From assembly GCA_025964675.1 (NCBI GenBank), contig JAOPYI010000111.1, forward strand, positions 1 through 61,901: a stretch of DNA of 61,901 nt, given 5' to 3'. The position numbers were made by a program, and so were the translations under genes. The stretch comes from Sphaerisporangium sp. (lineage in GTDB: Bacteria; Actinomycetota; Actinomycetes; Streptosporangiales; Streptosporangiaceae). This document shows, piece by piece, positions 26,423 to 36,557 of this stretch (position 1 is the first letter of the stretch; every line of letters begins with the position of its first letter). The notes beneath the pieces were generated by a model. The model saw only the letters and a list, made by a program, of their open reading frames with translations, ran no database searches and was not told the DNA's origin.

Positions 26423-29400
26423 TCAGCTGCAGCCGCTGGTGCTGCCGCAGCCCTCGCAGACGTAGCAACTGCCGGCCGGGCGCATCTTCGTGCCGCAGGT
26501 CAGGCAGAGCGGCGCGTCGGCCGTACGGCCCTGGTGGCTTTCGAGCGCCGGGGCCGAGCCGTTCCTCCTGGACGGGGGCTCGGCCGGGGTGGCCGTCGCC
26601 GCGGGCCTGTCGCCGGGGGTCCTCTCCTCTGGCTTCTCCTCTATGGGCGCGGACTGCGCGAGCGCCGCGGTGTCGATGATGACCTCCTGGGGCGCGCCGG
26701 GGTCCTCACCGCGCTGCTGCGCCGCCCTCTCGGCCGCCGAGAAGACCCCGAGGGCCGCCCGCTCGTCGTACGGCAGGTGGTCGAGCGCCAGCCGGCGGAA
26801 GATGTAGTCGACCACCGAGGCCGCCATGCGCACGTCCGGGTCGTCGGTCATGCCCGCCGGCTCGAAGCGCATGTTGATGAACTTGCTGACGAAGGTGTCG
26901 AGCGGAACGCCGTGCTGCAGGCCGACCGAGATCGCCACCGAGAAGGCGTCCATGACACCGGCCAGCGTGGAGCCCTGCTTGGACATCTTCAGGAAGACCT
27001 CGCCGAGGCCGTCCTCGGGGTAGGACGAGGCCGTCATGTAGCCCTTGGCGCCACCGACGGTGAAACGCGTGGTCGTGCTCGGCCGCTGGTTCGGCAGGCG
27101 GCGGCGCTTCAGCCTCGGCACCTCGATGACCTGCACGACCGGCTCCACCGCCTTCGCCTCGGCCTTCTTGGCGATGGAGAGCGGCTGGCCGACCTTGCAG
27201 TTGTCGCGGTACACGGCGAGGGCCTTCAGTCCCAGCTTCCAGCCCTCGAGGTACACCTGCTCGATGTCCTCGACGGTGGCCGACTCGGGCAGGTTCACCG
27301 TATTGTGGTTCATGATCCCGTTTGCCACGAATGCATGCGTCTCCGGGACGGAAAGGTCGTAAACCTCGACCTCCCCAGCGTCCACCACCTCAGTCACCGG
27401 CGAGAAGTGCAGGTCGACGTCAAGAACCTGCCGCAACCAGCTGGGCAGTTCCACACCCGGCAGAGTGGAGATCCGCTCGAGGGTCTCCCTGGTGACCTGC
27501 TTGGTGCGCGGGTCCAGGAGGAAGCCGAACTCGCTGCGCCAGCTTCGCACGCCGTCCCTGCCCGGCGTGCCTGGAGGGATCATCTCGTACAGTTCCCGGC
27601 CGGTGATACCGGGGATGACATCCGCAGTCCCCTGCCTGAAGTGCATCCGGAGGTAGTCCGCAGCCCGCGCCGCCTTGTCCGGCTCCAGGAAATGGACGAG
27701 GCTGACCAGCAGCTGTCCCTGCCGACCAGCGGCGTAAACCTCGTCGTAGTCCTTCCCATTGATGCTGTTGTGCTTCGTGATCCGCCCGTGCAGGACACCC
27801 AAGTTGGTAAGGACGGCCTGGAGATCGTCCAGAAGTTGAGGGCTGTCGAGGCAGATCCCCCACTTGGGCGCAGTTGCAGTGGTGACGTAGGCATCCAACC
27901 AGAGCCCCTGCAGGAAGGCGTGGACCATCGGCCACGGCGAGCGCAGAATCGGGTCAGGAATGCGCTTGTCGGAGGCGTTGCTTCCACAGCCCAGCGCCTG
28001 CATGAATTCGACGATTGTCTTTGAGGCGACCACGACCCCAGGGCACTTGCCGGGATCACGTGTGATGCGGGCCTCCAGTCCGAAGACGCTCTTCCATGCG
28101 TCTTTGATGCGGTGCAGCACCTTATCGACGGAGTTGGTGAGAACAATCGTCCAGTTGCTCCTGGAGGTATGCCCCTCAGCGGCGTAGACACCGAGGAGGA
28201 AGGCGAGATCCTCGGTCATCTCCTCGGGGAGTGTGACGGCCTTCTGGTCGCCGTGCCGAGCGGAAACGCTGATGTGACGCAGACTCGCGGGCACAGCCGA
28301 CCACATCATCGCGCCGTACTGTACGGCCACCTGGTCGCCCTCGGCGATCTCACCGAGGGTCTTCCAGACAAGGCCACCCTTCTGTGCGGTCAACAGACGG
28401 TGGGGGAACGTGCCCGTGACCGCGTGACCCGAGCGCAGACGGACACGACGCACCGGACGGACGCCGCCGTAGTAGAAGGCGTCAGTCTTCCGGTAACCGT
28501 CCAGCGAGGCGATCTCCAGCCGCTCCTCACGGAATGTGTCCTCGGACTCCCCCTTGTACAGGCTGCCGATTCGGACCAGACCTTCGGAAGAGGAGACAAG
28601 CGTCTCACCAGTGACGCACTTCGAGATGGCGCCCGACAGGAACGGCTGGGTGGCCGCCATCATGCGGACGTGCCCCATGGGAGCGATCGCCCGCTCGCCC
28701 ATGGCGCAGTCGAACACCTCGTAGTGCTCGGGCTTGAGGCCGGGGGCGTCCATGACGTGGCCGTGCTCGGCGATGTACTCGACGATGGCCTCGAGCTGCT
28801 CGGGCTGGTAGCCGAGCTGCCTGAGCGCCCTCGGGATCGTCTGGTTGACGATCTGCATCGACCCGCCACCGACAAGCTTCTTGAACTTCACCAGCGCCAA
28901 ATCGGGCTCAATGCCCGTAGTGTCGCAATCCATCATCAAACCGATGGTGCCGGTGGGTGCGAGCAATGAGGCTTGTGCGTTCCTATATCCGTTTTTGTCC
29001 CCAAGGCGGAGGCATTCCTGCCACTGCTTGGTCGCCTCGGTCAGGATCGGCCGGTCGAGGGCGTTCCCGGCGCGCAGGTCGTCGTTGGCGGCGGCGTGCT
29101 TGCGCATGACCCTCTTGTGAGGCTCGGCGTTGCGCTTGTAGCCGTCGTAGGGTCCGACGATCGCGGCAAGCTCGGCGCTGCGGCGGTAGGAGGCGCCGGT
29201 CATCAGGCTGGTGATCGCCGCGGCGACCGACCGGCCCCCGTCGGAGTCGTACGCGTGGCCGGTGGCCATCAGCAGCGCGCCGAGGTTGGCGTAGCCGATG
29301 CCGAGCTGGCGGTACGCCCGCGTGGTCTCGGCGATCTTCTGGGTCGGGAAGTCGGCGAAGGTGATCGAGATGTCCATCGCCGTGATGATCAGCTCGGTGA

Positions 29401-31666
29401 GCTTGACGAAGCTCTCGACGTCGAAGGTGTCGTCCTCGCGCAGGAACTTCAGCAGGTTGATGCTGGCGAGGTTGCAGGATGAATTGTCCAGATGTACGTA
29501 TTCCGAGCATGGGTTAGATGCGGTGATGCGGCCGGTTTCCGGGCAGGTGTGCCAGTCGTTGATGGTGTCGTCGTACTGCACGCCGGGGTCGGCGCACGCC
29601 CAGGCGGCCTGGGACATCTTTCGGAACAGCGACTTGGCCTCGATCTCCTCGATGACCTCGCCGCTCAGGCGGGCGCGCAGCCCGAACTTGTCGCCCGCCT
29701 CGACGGCGTGCATGAAGTCGTCGGAGACGCGGACCGAGTTGTTGGCGTTCTGGTACTGCACGGAGACGATGTCCTTGCCGCCGAGGTCCATGTCGAACCC
29801 GGCGTCTCGCAGCGCGCGGATCTTGTCCTCCTCGCGGGCCTTCGTCTCGATGAACTCCTCGATGTCGGGGTGGTCGACGTCGAGGACGACCATCTTGGCC
29901 GCCCGGCGGGTCGCGCCGCCCGACTTGATGGTGCCCGCGGACGCGTCGGCGCCGCGCATGAACGACACCGGTCCGCTGGCCGTGCCGCCGCTCGACAGCA
30001 ACTCCTTGCTGGAGCGGATGCGGGAGAGGTTGACCCCGGAACCGGACCCGCCCTTGAAGATCACACCCTCTTCCTTGTACCACTCGAGGATGGACTCCAT
30101 CTCGTCGTCCACCGCGAGGATGAAGCAGTTGTGCACGCGGAGGTTGCCGGAGAGGTACTCCCCGCTTTCGGTCTGGATGTCATACACCTCCATGGGACCG
30201 AGGTGCTCAATGCGGTCGATCTCCAGCCGCTTGGTGGCACGCGCGGGCAGTCCGGCCTTGTCGAAGCTTCGCTCCAGCTTCTCCGCCTTGACCGGATCGA
30301 CGAACCCGATCTCATCGGCGAACGCACGCCGGTCACCGGCGGACTGAATCCGCAGCGTCCAGCAACCCTTGCGATCTTCCCTGGCATCCTTCTTGAACCC
30401 CACTCGGGCATAGATGCCGAAGCGGAGCAGAAGCTGCTGCATACCGCGGATCAGGTTCTCAGACATCATGTCCACCTCGACGACGGTGGACTTCTCCCGA
30501 GAGCTTACGAAGCCCTCGGCCTGGAAGACGCTGCGCAGGTAGGCGACCACCACAGGTAGCGGCGCTGTGAAGAGGTGTGACGGAATCCGCATGTCGGTTC
30601 CTCGCGCCCGCAGCCTCCATTTGGCCACGAAACCCTCAAGAGCCCGTCCGTACAGTCGCGTGCGCCGGGAGTCGAGGGAGGTGTCCGAGGTCTCGACCGC
30701 GGACTCCTTGCGGTGCACCGTGGGGAACACCTTGTCGAGCGCGCCCGTCACCCACTCGAGCTCGGCCTCGGTAACCGTCATCGCCTCTATCGTGAGCGAC
30801 TTGTTGGTTCCTTCGTACTGGCCGACAAAGCCATCCGACTGCAGCCAACCGGCGAGTGCCGCCTCGTAGACCTCCTGGAAGTCGATCTCACCTTCGCCGA
30901 AAGCCTCTCGGCGATGCCATTCGAGTTCGTCCCCGGGCTTCAGGGTGCCCGCCTCGACGAAGTAGCCGGTTTCCTCCCCCGTCGCCTTCCAGACGAGGTG
31001 ATCACCGGTGACATCCAGGGTGTAGCCCGCCTTGGTGTGAACGCGCAGCACGTCCTTGACACCATTGGACTTGGTGGCGACGATCCGAGTCAGGCCGTGA
31101 GCGTCGAAGATCTTCTCCCCGACCGCGTCATCCTCCACCAGCTTCCCGATGGGCACCAGGCCCGCGGACGTGCTGACGAGAGAGTCATACGGCTGGCAGG
31201 CACTGACCTGCTGGGGTGAGGCGGTGCCGACGTTGAACCAGACCGGCGAGTTGAAGCTGAAGATCTGGTGGATCAGTGCGTGCTTCAGCTCGTGGTCGAA
31301 GATCTCGGCGTCCTCCTCGGAGGCGAAGTAGCCGTGGTCGCGGCCCGTGCGGGTGTAGACACCGACGACACGGTCGACGAGCTGCCTGAGGCTCACCTCG
31401 CGCTGCGGCGTGCCGACGGCGCCGCGGAAGTACTTGGTGGTGACGATGTTGGCCGCGTTGACCGACCAGAAGTCGGGGAACTCGACGCCGCGCTGCTCGA
31501 AGTTGATCGAGCCGTCCCGCCAGTTGGTCATGACGACGTCACGGTGCTCCCAGCGCACCTGGTCGTACGGGTGCACACCGGGCGTGGTGTGGATGCGCTT
31601 GATCTTCAAGCCCTTGTGGGGCCGCTTGCCCCCGCGTCCCACTGAGCCACTCACCGTCTCCGTCAT
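26423..31666 (-). CDS. nrdJ: B12-dependent class II ribonucleotide reductase precursor with two inteins
   Basis: A 1747-aa precursor that, after removal of two inteins, gives a 951-aa NrdJ, close to the usual actinomycete length. NrdJ reduces ribonucleotides to deoxyribonucleotides using adenosylcobalamin. Visible family features are NSPVWFNVGTASPQQVSA, the active-site NPCSEY, LAPTGTIGLMMDCDTTGIEP, and a C-terminal Cys-rich tail (CLTCGTKMRPAGSCYVC). Inteins occupy precursor residues 157-513 and 1017-1455. The ATG at 31666 has GGGGGAG upstream and is preferred over an ATG 51 nt earlier. It lies 132 bp downstream of nrdR, and tandem NrdR boxes lie upstream of nrdR, implying NrdR repression of both genes. 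Confidence 0.95.
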   Translation of the reverse strand: MTETVSGSVGRGGKRPHKGLKIKRIHTTPGVHPYDQVRWEHRDVVMTNWRDGSINFEQRGVEFPDFWSVNAANIVTTKYFRGAVGTPQREVSLRQLVDRVVGVYTRTGRDHGYFASEEDAEIFDHELKHALIHQIFSFNSPVWFNVGTASPQQVSACQPYDSLVSTSAGLVPIGKLVEDDAVGEKIFDAHGLTRIVATKSNGVKDVLRVHTKAGYTLDVTGDHLVWKATGEETGYFVEAGTLKPGDELEWHRREAFGEGEIDFQEVYEAALAGWLQSDGFVGQYEGTNKSLTIEAMTVTEAELEWVTGALDKVFPTVHRKESAVETSDTSLDSRRTRLYGRALEGFVAKWRLRARGTDMRIPSHLFTAPLPVVVAYLRSVFQAEGFVSSREKSTVVEVDMMSENLIRGMQQLLLRFGIYARVGFKKDAREDRKGCWTLRIQSAGDRRAFADEIGFVDPVKAEKLERSFDKAGLPARATKRLEIDRIEHLGPMEVYDIQTESGEYLSGNLRVHNCFILAVDDEMESILEWYKEEGVIFKGGSGSGVNLSRIRSSKELLSSGGTASGPVSFMRGADASAGTIKSGGATRRAAKMVVLDVDHPDIEEFIETKAREEDKIRALRDAGFDMDLGGKDIVSVQYQNANNSVRVSDDFMHAVEAGDKFGLRARLSGEVIEEIEAKSLFRKMSQAAWACADPGVQYDDTINDWHTCPETGRITASNPCSEYVHLDNSSCNLASINLLKFLREDDTFDVESFVKLTELIITAMDISITFADFPTQKIAETTRAYRQLGIGYANLGALLMATGHAYDSDGGRSVAAAITSLMTGASYRRSAELAAIVGPYDGYKRNAEPHKRVMRKHAAANDDLRAGNALDRPILTEATKQWQECLRLGDKNGYRNAQASLLAPTGTIGLMMDCDTTGIEPDLALVKFKKLVGGGSMQIVNQTIPRALRQLGYQPEQLEAIVEYIAEHGHVMDAPGLKPEHYEVFDCAMGERAIAPMGHVRMMAATQPFLSGAISKCVTGETLVSSSEGLVRIGSLYKGESEDTFREERLEIASLDGYRKTDAFYYGGVRPVRRVRLRSGHAVTGTFPHRLLTAQKGGLVWKTLGEIAEGDQVAVQYGAMMWSAVPASLRHISVSARHGDQKAVTLPEEMTEDLAFLLGVYAAEGHTSRSNWTIVLTNSVDKVLHRIKDAWKSVFGLEARITRDPGKCPGVVVASKTIVEFMQALGCGSNASDKRIPDPILRSPWPMVHAFLQGLWLDAYVTTATAPKWGICLDSPQLLDDLQAVLTNLGVLHGRITKHNSINGKDYDEVYAAGRQGQLLVSLVHFLEPDKAARAADYLRMHFRQGTADVIPGITGRELYEMIPPGTPGRDGVRSWRSEFGFLLDPRTKQVTRETLERISTLPGVELPSWLRQVLDVDLHFSPVTEVVDAGEVEVYDLSVPETHAFVANGIMNHNTVNLPESATVEDIEQVYLEGWKLGLKALAVYRDNCKVGQPLSIAKKAEAKAVEPVVQVIEVPRLKRRRLPNQRPSTTTRFTVGGAKGYMTASSYPEDGLGEVFLKMSKQGSTLAGVMDAFSVAISVGLQHGVPLDTFVSKFINMRFEPAGMTDDPDVRMAASVVDYIFRRLALDHLPYDERAALGVFSAAERAAQQRGEDPGAPQEVIIDTAALAQSAPIEEKPEERTPGDRPAATATPAEPPSRRNGSAPALESHQGRTADAPLCLTCGTKMRPAGSCYVCEGCGSTSGCS
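27302..28618 (-). other. Intein 2 in NrdJ (439 aa, LAGLIDADG endonuclease, one motif degenerate)
   Basis: Begins with Cys1 (CVTGETLVSSSEGLV), has block B GTFPHRLLT, and ends VYDLSVPETHAF then MNHN, followed by extein Thr. Removal joins LSGAISK to TVNLPESATVEDI, the normal NrdJ sequence. The first LAGLIDADG motif is LLGVYAAEG (acid kept). The second reads LQGLWLDAY, where the catalytic acid position is Ala, so the endonuclease may be impaired. Splicing residues look intact. Confidence 0.93.
30128..31198 (-). other. Intein 1 in NrdJ (357 aa, LAGLIDADG endonuclease)
   Basis: Begins with Cys1 (CQPYDSLVSTSAGL), has a splicing block B at VTGDHLVW, and ends with block F/G VYDIQTESGEY then VHN, followed by extein Cys. 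Between these lie two LAGLIDADG motifs with their acidic residues intact: LAGWLQSDG and LRSVFQAEG. Removing it joins SPQQVSA to CFILAVDDEM, restoring the normal NrdJ sequence. The +1 cysteine is the conserved N-terminal redox-active Cys of the reductase. Base composition appears less GC-rich than the flanking extein. Confidence 0.93.
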
Positions 31667-31798
31667 GATCTCCCCCTTCCGGGGCCCCGTGGAGCCCTCG
31701 TGTCGGAAACACTTCACAACGCCGTTCGCATCCCCCGGCGCGGGGTTCTACCAGGTCTCTTGTGTTCATCTCAGCGTCGCAGGACCGGCCCGGCGCGC

Positions 31799-32260
31799 TC
31801 AGCTTTCCTTCGCGGCTCGCGCCGCCCTCAGTTGCTCGATCTCTTCCTCGAAGTCGGCGAGCGTCTCGAAGCTCCGGTAGACCGAGGCGAACCGAAGGTA
31901 GGCCACCTCGTCCAGCTCGCGCAGCGGACCGAGGATCGCCAACCCCACCTGGTGGGCCGGGATCTCGGCCGACCCGGTCGCCCGGATACTCTCCTCGACG
32001 CGCTGGCCCAGCTGGGCCAGTGAATCTTCGCTGACGGGACGGCCCTGGCAGGCGCGGCGCACTCCGGCGATCACCTTTTCACGCGAGAACGCCTCGGTCA
32101 CCCCGCTTCGCTTGCTCACCATCAGCAGCACCGTCTCCTGGGTGGTGAACCGGCGCCCGCACTCCGGGCAGGTGCGCCGCCGTCGGATCGCCGCGCCGTC
32201 CTCTGTGGAACGGCTGTCGATGACCCTCGTATCAGGATGGCGACAGAACGGACAGTGCAC
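31799..32260 (-). CDS. nrdR: Transcriptional repressor NrdR
   Basis: A 153-aa zinc-ribbon/ATP-cone repressor of ribonucleotide reductase genes. The N-terminal zinc ribbon has cysteine pairs in [15 protein letters not shown] and [12 protein letters not shown]. The ATP-cone follows ([20 protein letters not shown]), ending in the usual acidic tail. It binds 16-bp NrdR boxes according to nucleotide state. The GTG at 32260 follows GGGAGG at 6 nt spacing and gives the canonical VHCPFC N-terminus. It is co-directional with and upstream of nrdJ. Confidence 0.95.
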   Translation of the reverse strand: MHCPFCRHPDTRVIDSRSTEDGAAIRRRRTCPECGRRFTTQETVLLMVSKRSGVTEAFSREKVIAGVRRACQGRPVSEDSLAQLGQRVEESIRATGSAEIPAHQVGLAILGPLRELDEVAYLRFASVYRSFETLADFEEEIEQLRAARAAKES

Positions 32261-32453
32261 GTGTCGCCTCCCTTTTCTCGGGGCTCCCACGAGTTACGCC
32301 GGCACGACCTCGAATGACGAGGCTCCCGAGGCCTCAACCTCAGGGAAAAGCCGCCCTATGTTTCCGCATTCGCGACATGCTTCCGGGCTCTTCCCGCTTG
32401 CACGGAAATAGGCTCGCGCCGCACTGGGGCTGACCCGAGTGCGTTGATGGGAA

Positions 32454-32469
32454 ACACTACCTATGGTGA
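32454..32469. promoter_or_regulatory. NrdR box 1
   Basis: ACACTACCTATGGTGA matches the published 16-bp NrdR-box pattern (acaCwAtATaTwGwgt) at 12 of 16 positions, including the outer C-w-A and G-w-g. It lies about 194 bp upstream of the nrdR start and 31 bp from the second box. Confidence 0.65.
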
Positions 32470-32484
32470 ACCACATCGGTGTAA

Positions 32485-32500
32485 CTACTAGATGTTGTGG
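32485..32500. promoter_or_regulatory. NrdR box 2
   Basis: CTACTAGATGTTGTGG matches the NrdR-box pattern at 11 of 16 positions. Its centre is 31 bp, about three helical turns, from box 1, the spacing characteristic of tandem NrdR boxes. Confidence 0.6.
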
Positions 32501-32712
32501 TCTTACCGTAGGAGTGCCGCTCCATGAACGCAAGTCAGCGGCGCCCTCGTACGGAAATCGGCCGCTCATCAGGGCGAACGGCGGCGACACGGCGTGTCGT
32601 GGGCCCGCCATGTGCCGCGGCGGCAGGAGGGCGAGGCCACCTCCGGCACCCTACGAGGTCCGCTCGCTCGCGTGATCGACTTTCCGCGTTCCTCAGGCAT
32701 AAGATCGCAAAG

Positions 32713-32728
32713 TCGAACACGATATCGA
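32713..32728. promoter_or_regulatory. Weak second LexA-like site
   Basis: TCGAACACGATATCGA matches the actinobacterial SOS box (TCGAAC-N4-GTTCGA) with two mismatches in the right half. It lies about 190 bp before lexA and could assist autoregulation. Confidence 0.35.
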
Positions 32729-32780
32729 TCGAACTCCCGTACGATGTCGTCCATCGGACGGCCGACTAATTCGGAGACTC

Positions 32781-32796
32781 TCGAACATCTGTTTGA
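32781..32796. promoter_or_regulatory. LexA (SOS) box upstream of lexA
   Basis: TCGAACATCTGTTTGA matches TCGAAC-N4-GTTCGA with a single mismatch. About 120 bp upstream of the lexA start, it is the expected autoregulatory operator. Confidence 0.75.
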
Positions 32797-32914
32797 AGAC
32801 GATCTTGAACAGGGTTATTGTCGCTGTGTGCGACATCAGGAATACGGACCGGAAGCCGGCCTGGCGGGCATGGCGTGACCGAGCGTCCCACAGGCGCCCG
32901 GCGAGGAGGAGCTT

Positions 32915-33628
32915 ATGAGCGAGCAGGAAGAGATCGGCACGGTCGTCAGCGATCTGGCGGTGCGCAGGCGTGACTCCCTCGGTCTGACCCCACGGCAACG
33001 CAAGATTCTCGAGGTGATCCGCGATTCGGTGCAGCAGCGCGGCTACCCGCCGTCCATGCGCGAGATCGGCGAGGCGGTCCAGCTCACCAGCACCTCCAGC
33101 GTGTCCCACCAGTTGACCGCTTTGCAGCGCAAGGGCTACCTGCGCCGTGACCCGCACCGCCCGCGCGCGCTGGAGGTCCGCCTGCCCGGCGAGCCGGCGC
33201 TCTGGGTCGACCCCGTCGGCCCCGGCGGGGAGGAGCCCCTGGTCACCCGGCCGACGGCCACGTTCGTCCCCCTGGTCGGGCGCATCGCCGCCGGTGGTCC
33301 CATCCTGGCCGAGGAGCGGGTGGAGGACGTCTTCGCCCTCCCCAAGCAGCTCGTGGGCGAGGGCACGCTGTTCCTGCTCCAGGTCGCCGGGGACTCGATG
33401 ATCGACGCGGCCATCGCCGACCGCGACTGGGTGGTCGTGCGTCAGCAGCCGGTTGCCGACAACGGCGACATCGTCGCGGCCATGATCGACGGCGAGGCCA
33501 CGGTGAAGACCTTCAAGCGCAAGGACGGCCACGTCTGGCTGGTGCCCCACAACGCCAACTACGACCCGATCCCGGGTGACGAGGCCAGCGTCCTCGGCAA
33601 GGTCGTGGCGGTCCTCCGCAAGCTCTGA
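32915..33628 (+). CDS. lexA: SOS repressor LexA
   Basis: A 237-aa repressor of DNA-damage genes that self-cleaves when RecA is activated. The N-terminal winged helix covers residues 24-90 ([20 protein letters not shown] then [20 protein letters not shown]). The Ala-Gly cleavage region is [14 protein letters not shown]. The catalytic Ser lies in GDSMID and the catalytic Lys in ATVKTFKR. The ATG at 32915 follows AGGAGGAG. An SOS box lies upstream. It is divergent from nrdR-nrdJ and converges with leuS. Confidence 0.96.
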   Translation: MSEQEEIGTVVSDLAVRRRDSLGLTPRQRKILEVIRDSVQQRGYPPSMREIGEAVQLTSTSSVSHQLTALQRKGYLRRDPHRPRALEVRLPGEPALWVDPVGPGGEEPLVTRPTATFVPLVGRIAAGGPILAEERVEDVFALPKQLVGEGTLFLLQVAGDSMIDAAIADRDWVVVRQQPVADNGDIVAAMIDGEATVKTFKRKDGHVWLVPHNANYDPIPGDEASVLGKVVAVLRKL

Positions 33629-33703
33629 CACCGCCCCGCCTGCCCGCCCCGCCTGGGCGCCCACCAATCGGTGAGCGGCCAGGCGGTCCTGCTTTCAGGG
33701 GCT

Positions 33704-33717
33704 GAGCGGTCCCGCTC
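33704..33717. terminator. Short hairpin between convergent lexA and leuS
   Basis: GAGCGG and CCGCTC form a 6-bp perfect stem with a 2-nt loop in the 129-bp gap between converging genes. It is weak and has no T-tract, so termination here is only a suggestion. Confidence 0.3.
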
Positions 33718-33757
33718 TCACGGCGCAGTCATGCTCTCAAAGGGCACCAAGGCCGCC

Positions 33758-36223
<2,466 letters not shown>

Positions 36224-36260
36224 GTCCCTCGGATCGACTCAGCGCGGATGGCTTGACCAA

Positions 36261-36288
36261 TAAAGAAACCCCCCGTGTCCACGAGGGG
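36261..36288 (-). terminator. Intrinsic terminator-like hairpin in the leuS leader
   Basis: On the minus strand CCCC-T-CGT pairs with ACG-G-GGGG (one T-G wobble) around a 4-nt loop, followed directly by TTTCTTTATT. It lies about 40 nt upstream of the leuS ATG and can only act on leftward transcription into leuS, as expected for an attenuator. Confidence 0.6.
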
Positions 36289-36290
36289 CA

Positions 36291-36327
36291 GCCGCATCGA
36301 CCGGTGTCTCAGCTCAGTCGATGCGGC
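36291..36327 (-). promoter_or_regulatory. Leader hairpin overlapping the leuS leader peptide
   Basis: A perfect 11-bp inverted repeat (GCCGCATCGAC with GTCGATGCGGC, 15-nt loop) spans the 3' end of the leader peptide and its stop codon. It lies 2 nt before the terminator hairpin, so translation of the leader would decide whether it forms. Confidence 0.6.
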
Positions 36328-36356
36328 CCGCTAAGAAGCAGGGTCCTGCCACGCAT
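36309..36356 (-). CDS. Candidate leucine leader peptide of leuS (15 aa)
   Basis: A 15-codon frame, MRGRTLLLSGPHRLS, begins at ATG 36356. It contains three consecutive leucine codons (CTG CTT CTT, 36341-36333) and a fourth near the end. Its last codons overlap the left arm of a perfect 11-bp hairpin, and a terminator-like hairpin follows before leuS. This is the classical layout for ribosome-mediated attenuation by Leu-tRNA supply. The ribosome site before the ATG is weak. Confidence 0.6.
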   Translation of the reverse strand: MRGRTLLLSGPHRLS

Positions 36357-36461
36357 AGCTCAAGGGTAGCGCAGCGGGCAATCGGTGTTCGTATCGTTCG
36401 CGCGGTACCCCGGGTAGTCCCGGCAGAACAGCCGCAGAGATACCCGATGGTGATAGATCCG

Positions 36462-36488
36462 TTGTGACCTCTTACGTCCCTTTAGTTT
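36462..36488 (+). promoter_or_regulatory. Weak promoter candidate for the Pro-rich membrane protein
   Basis: TTGTGA (36462-36467) and TAGTTT (36483-36488) are separated by 15 bp, short of the optimum. If used, transcription would start close to the GTG pair at 36501, leaving almost no leader. Confidence 0.25.
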
Positions 36489-36557
36489 AACCTTTTCGCC
36501 GTGGTGAACTCCTATGAACCGGCACGCGCCCCTGATCGCACGGAGGATGACCTGCCC

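Noticed and set aside
36351-36390. tRNA D-arm-like sequence (ATAGCTCAAGGGTAGCGCAGCGG)
   Set aside because: No matching acceptor stem, anticodon arm or T-arm follows, and the same bases are explained by the leuS leader on the other strand.
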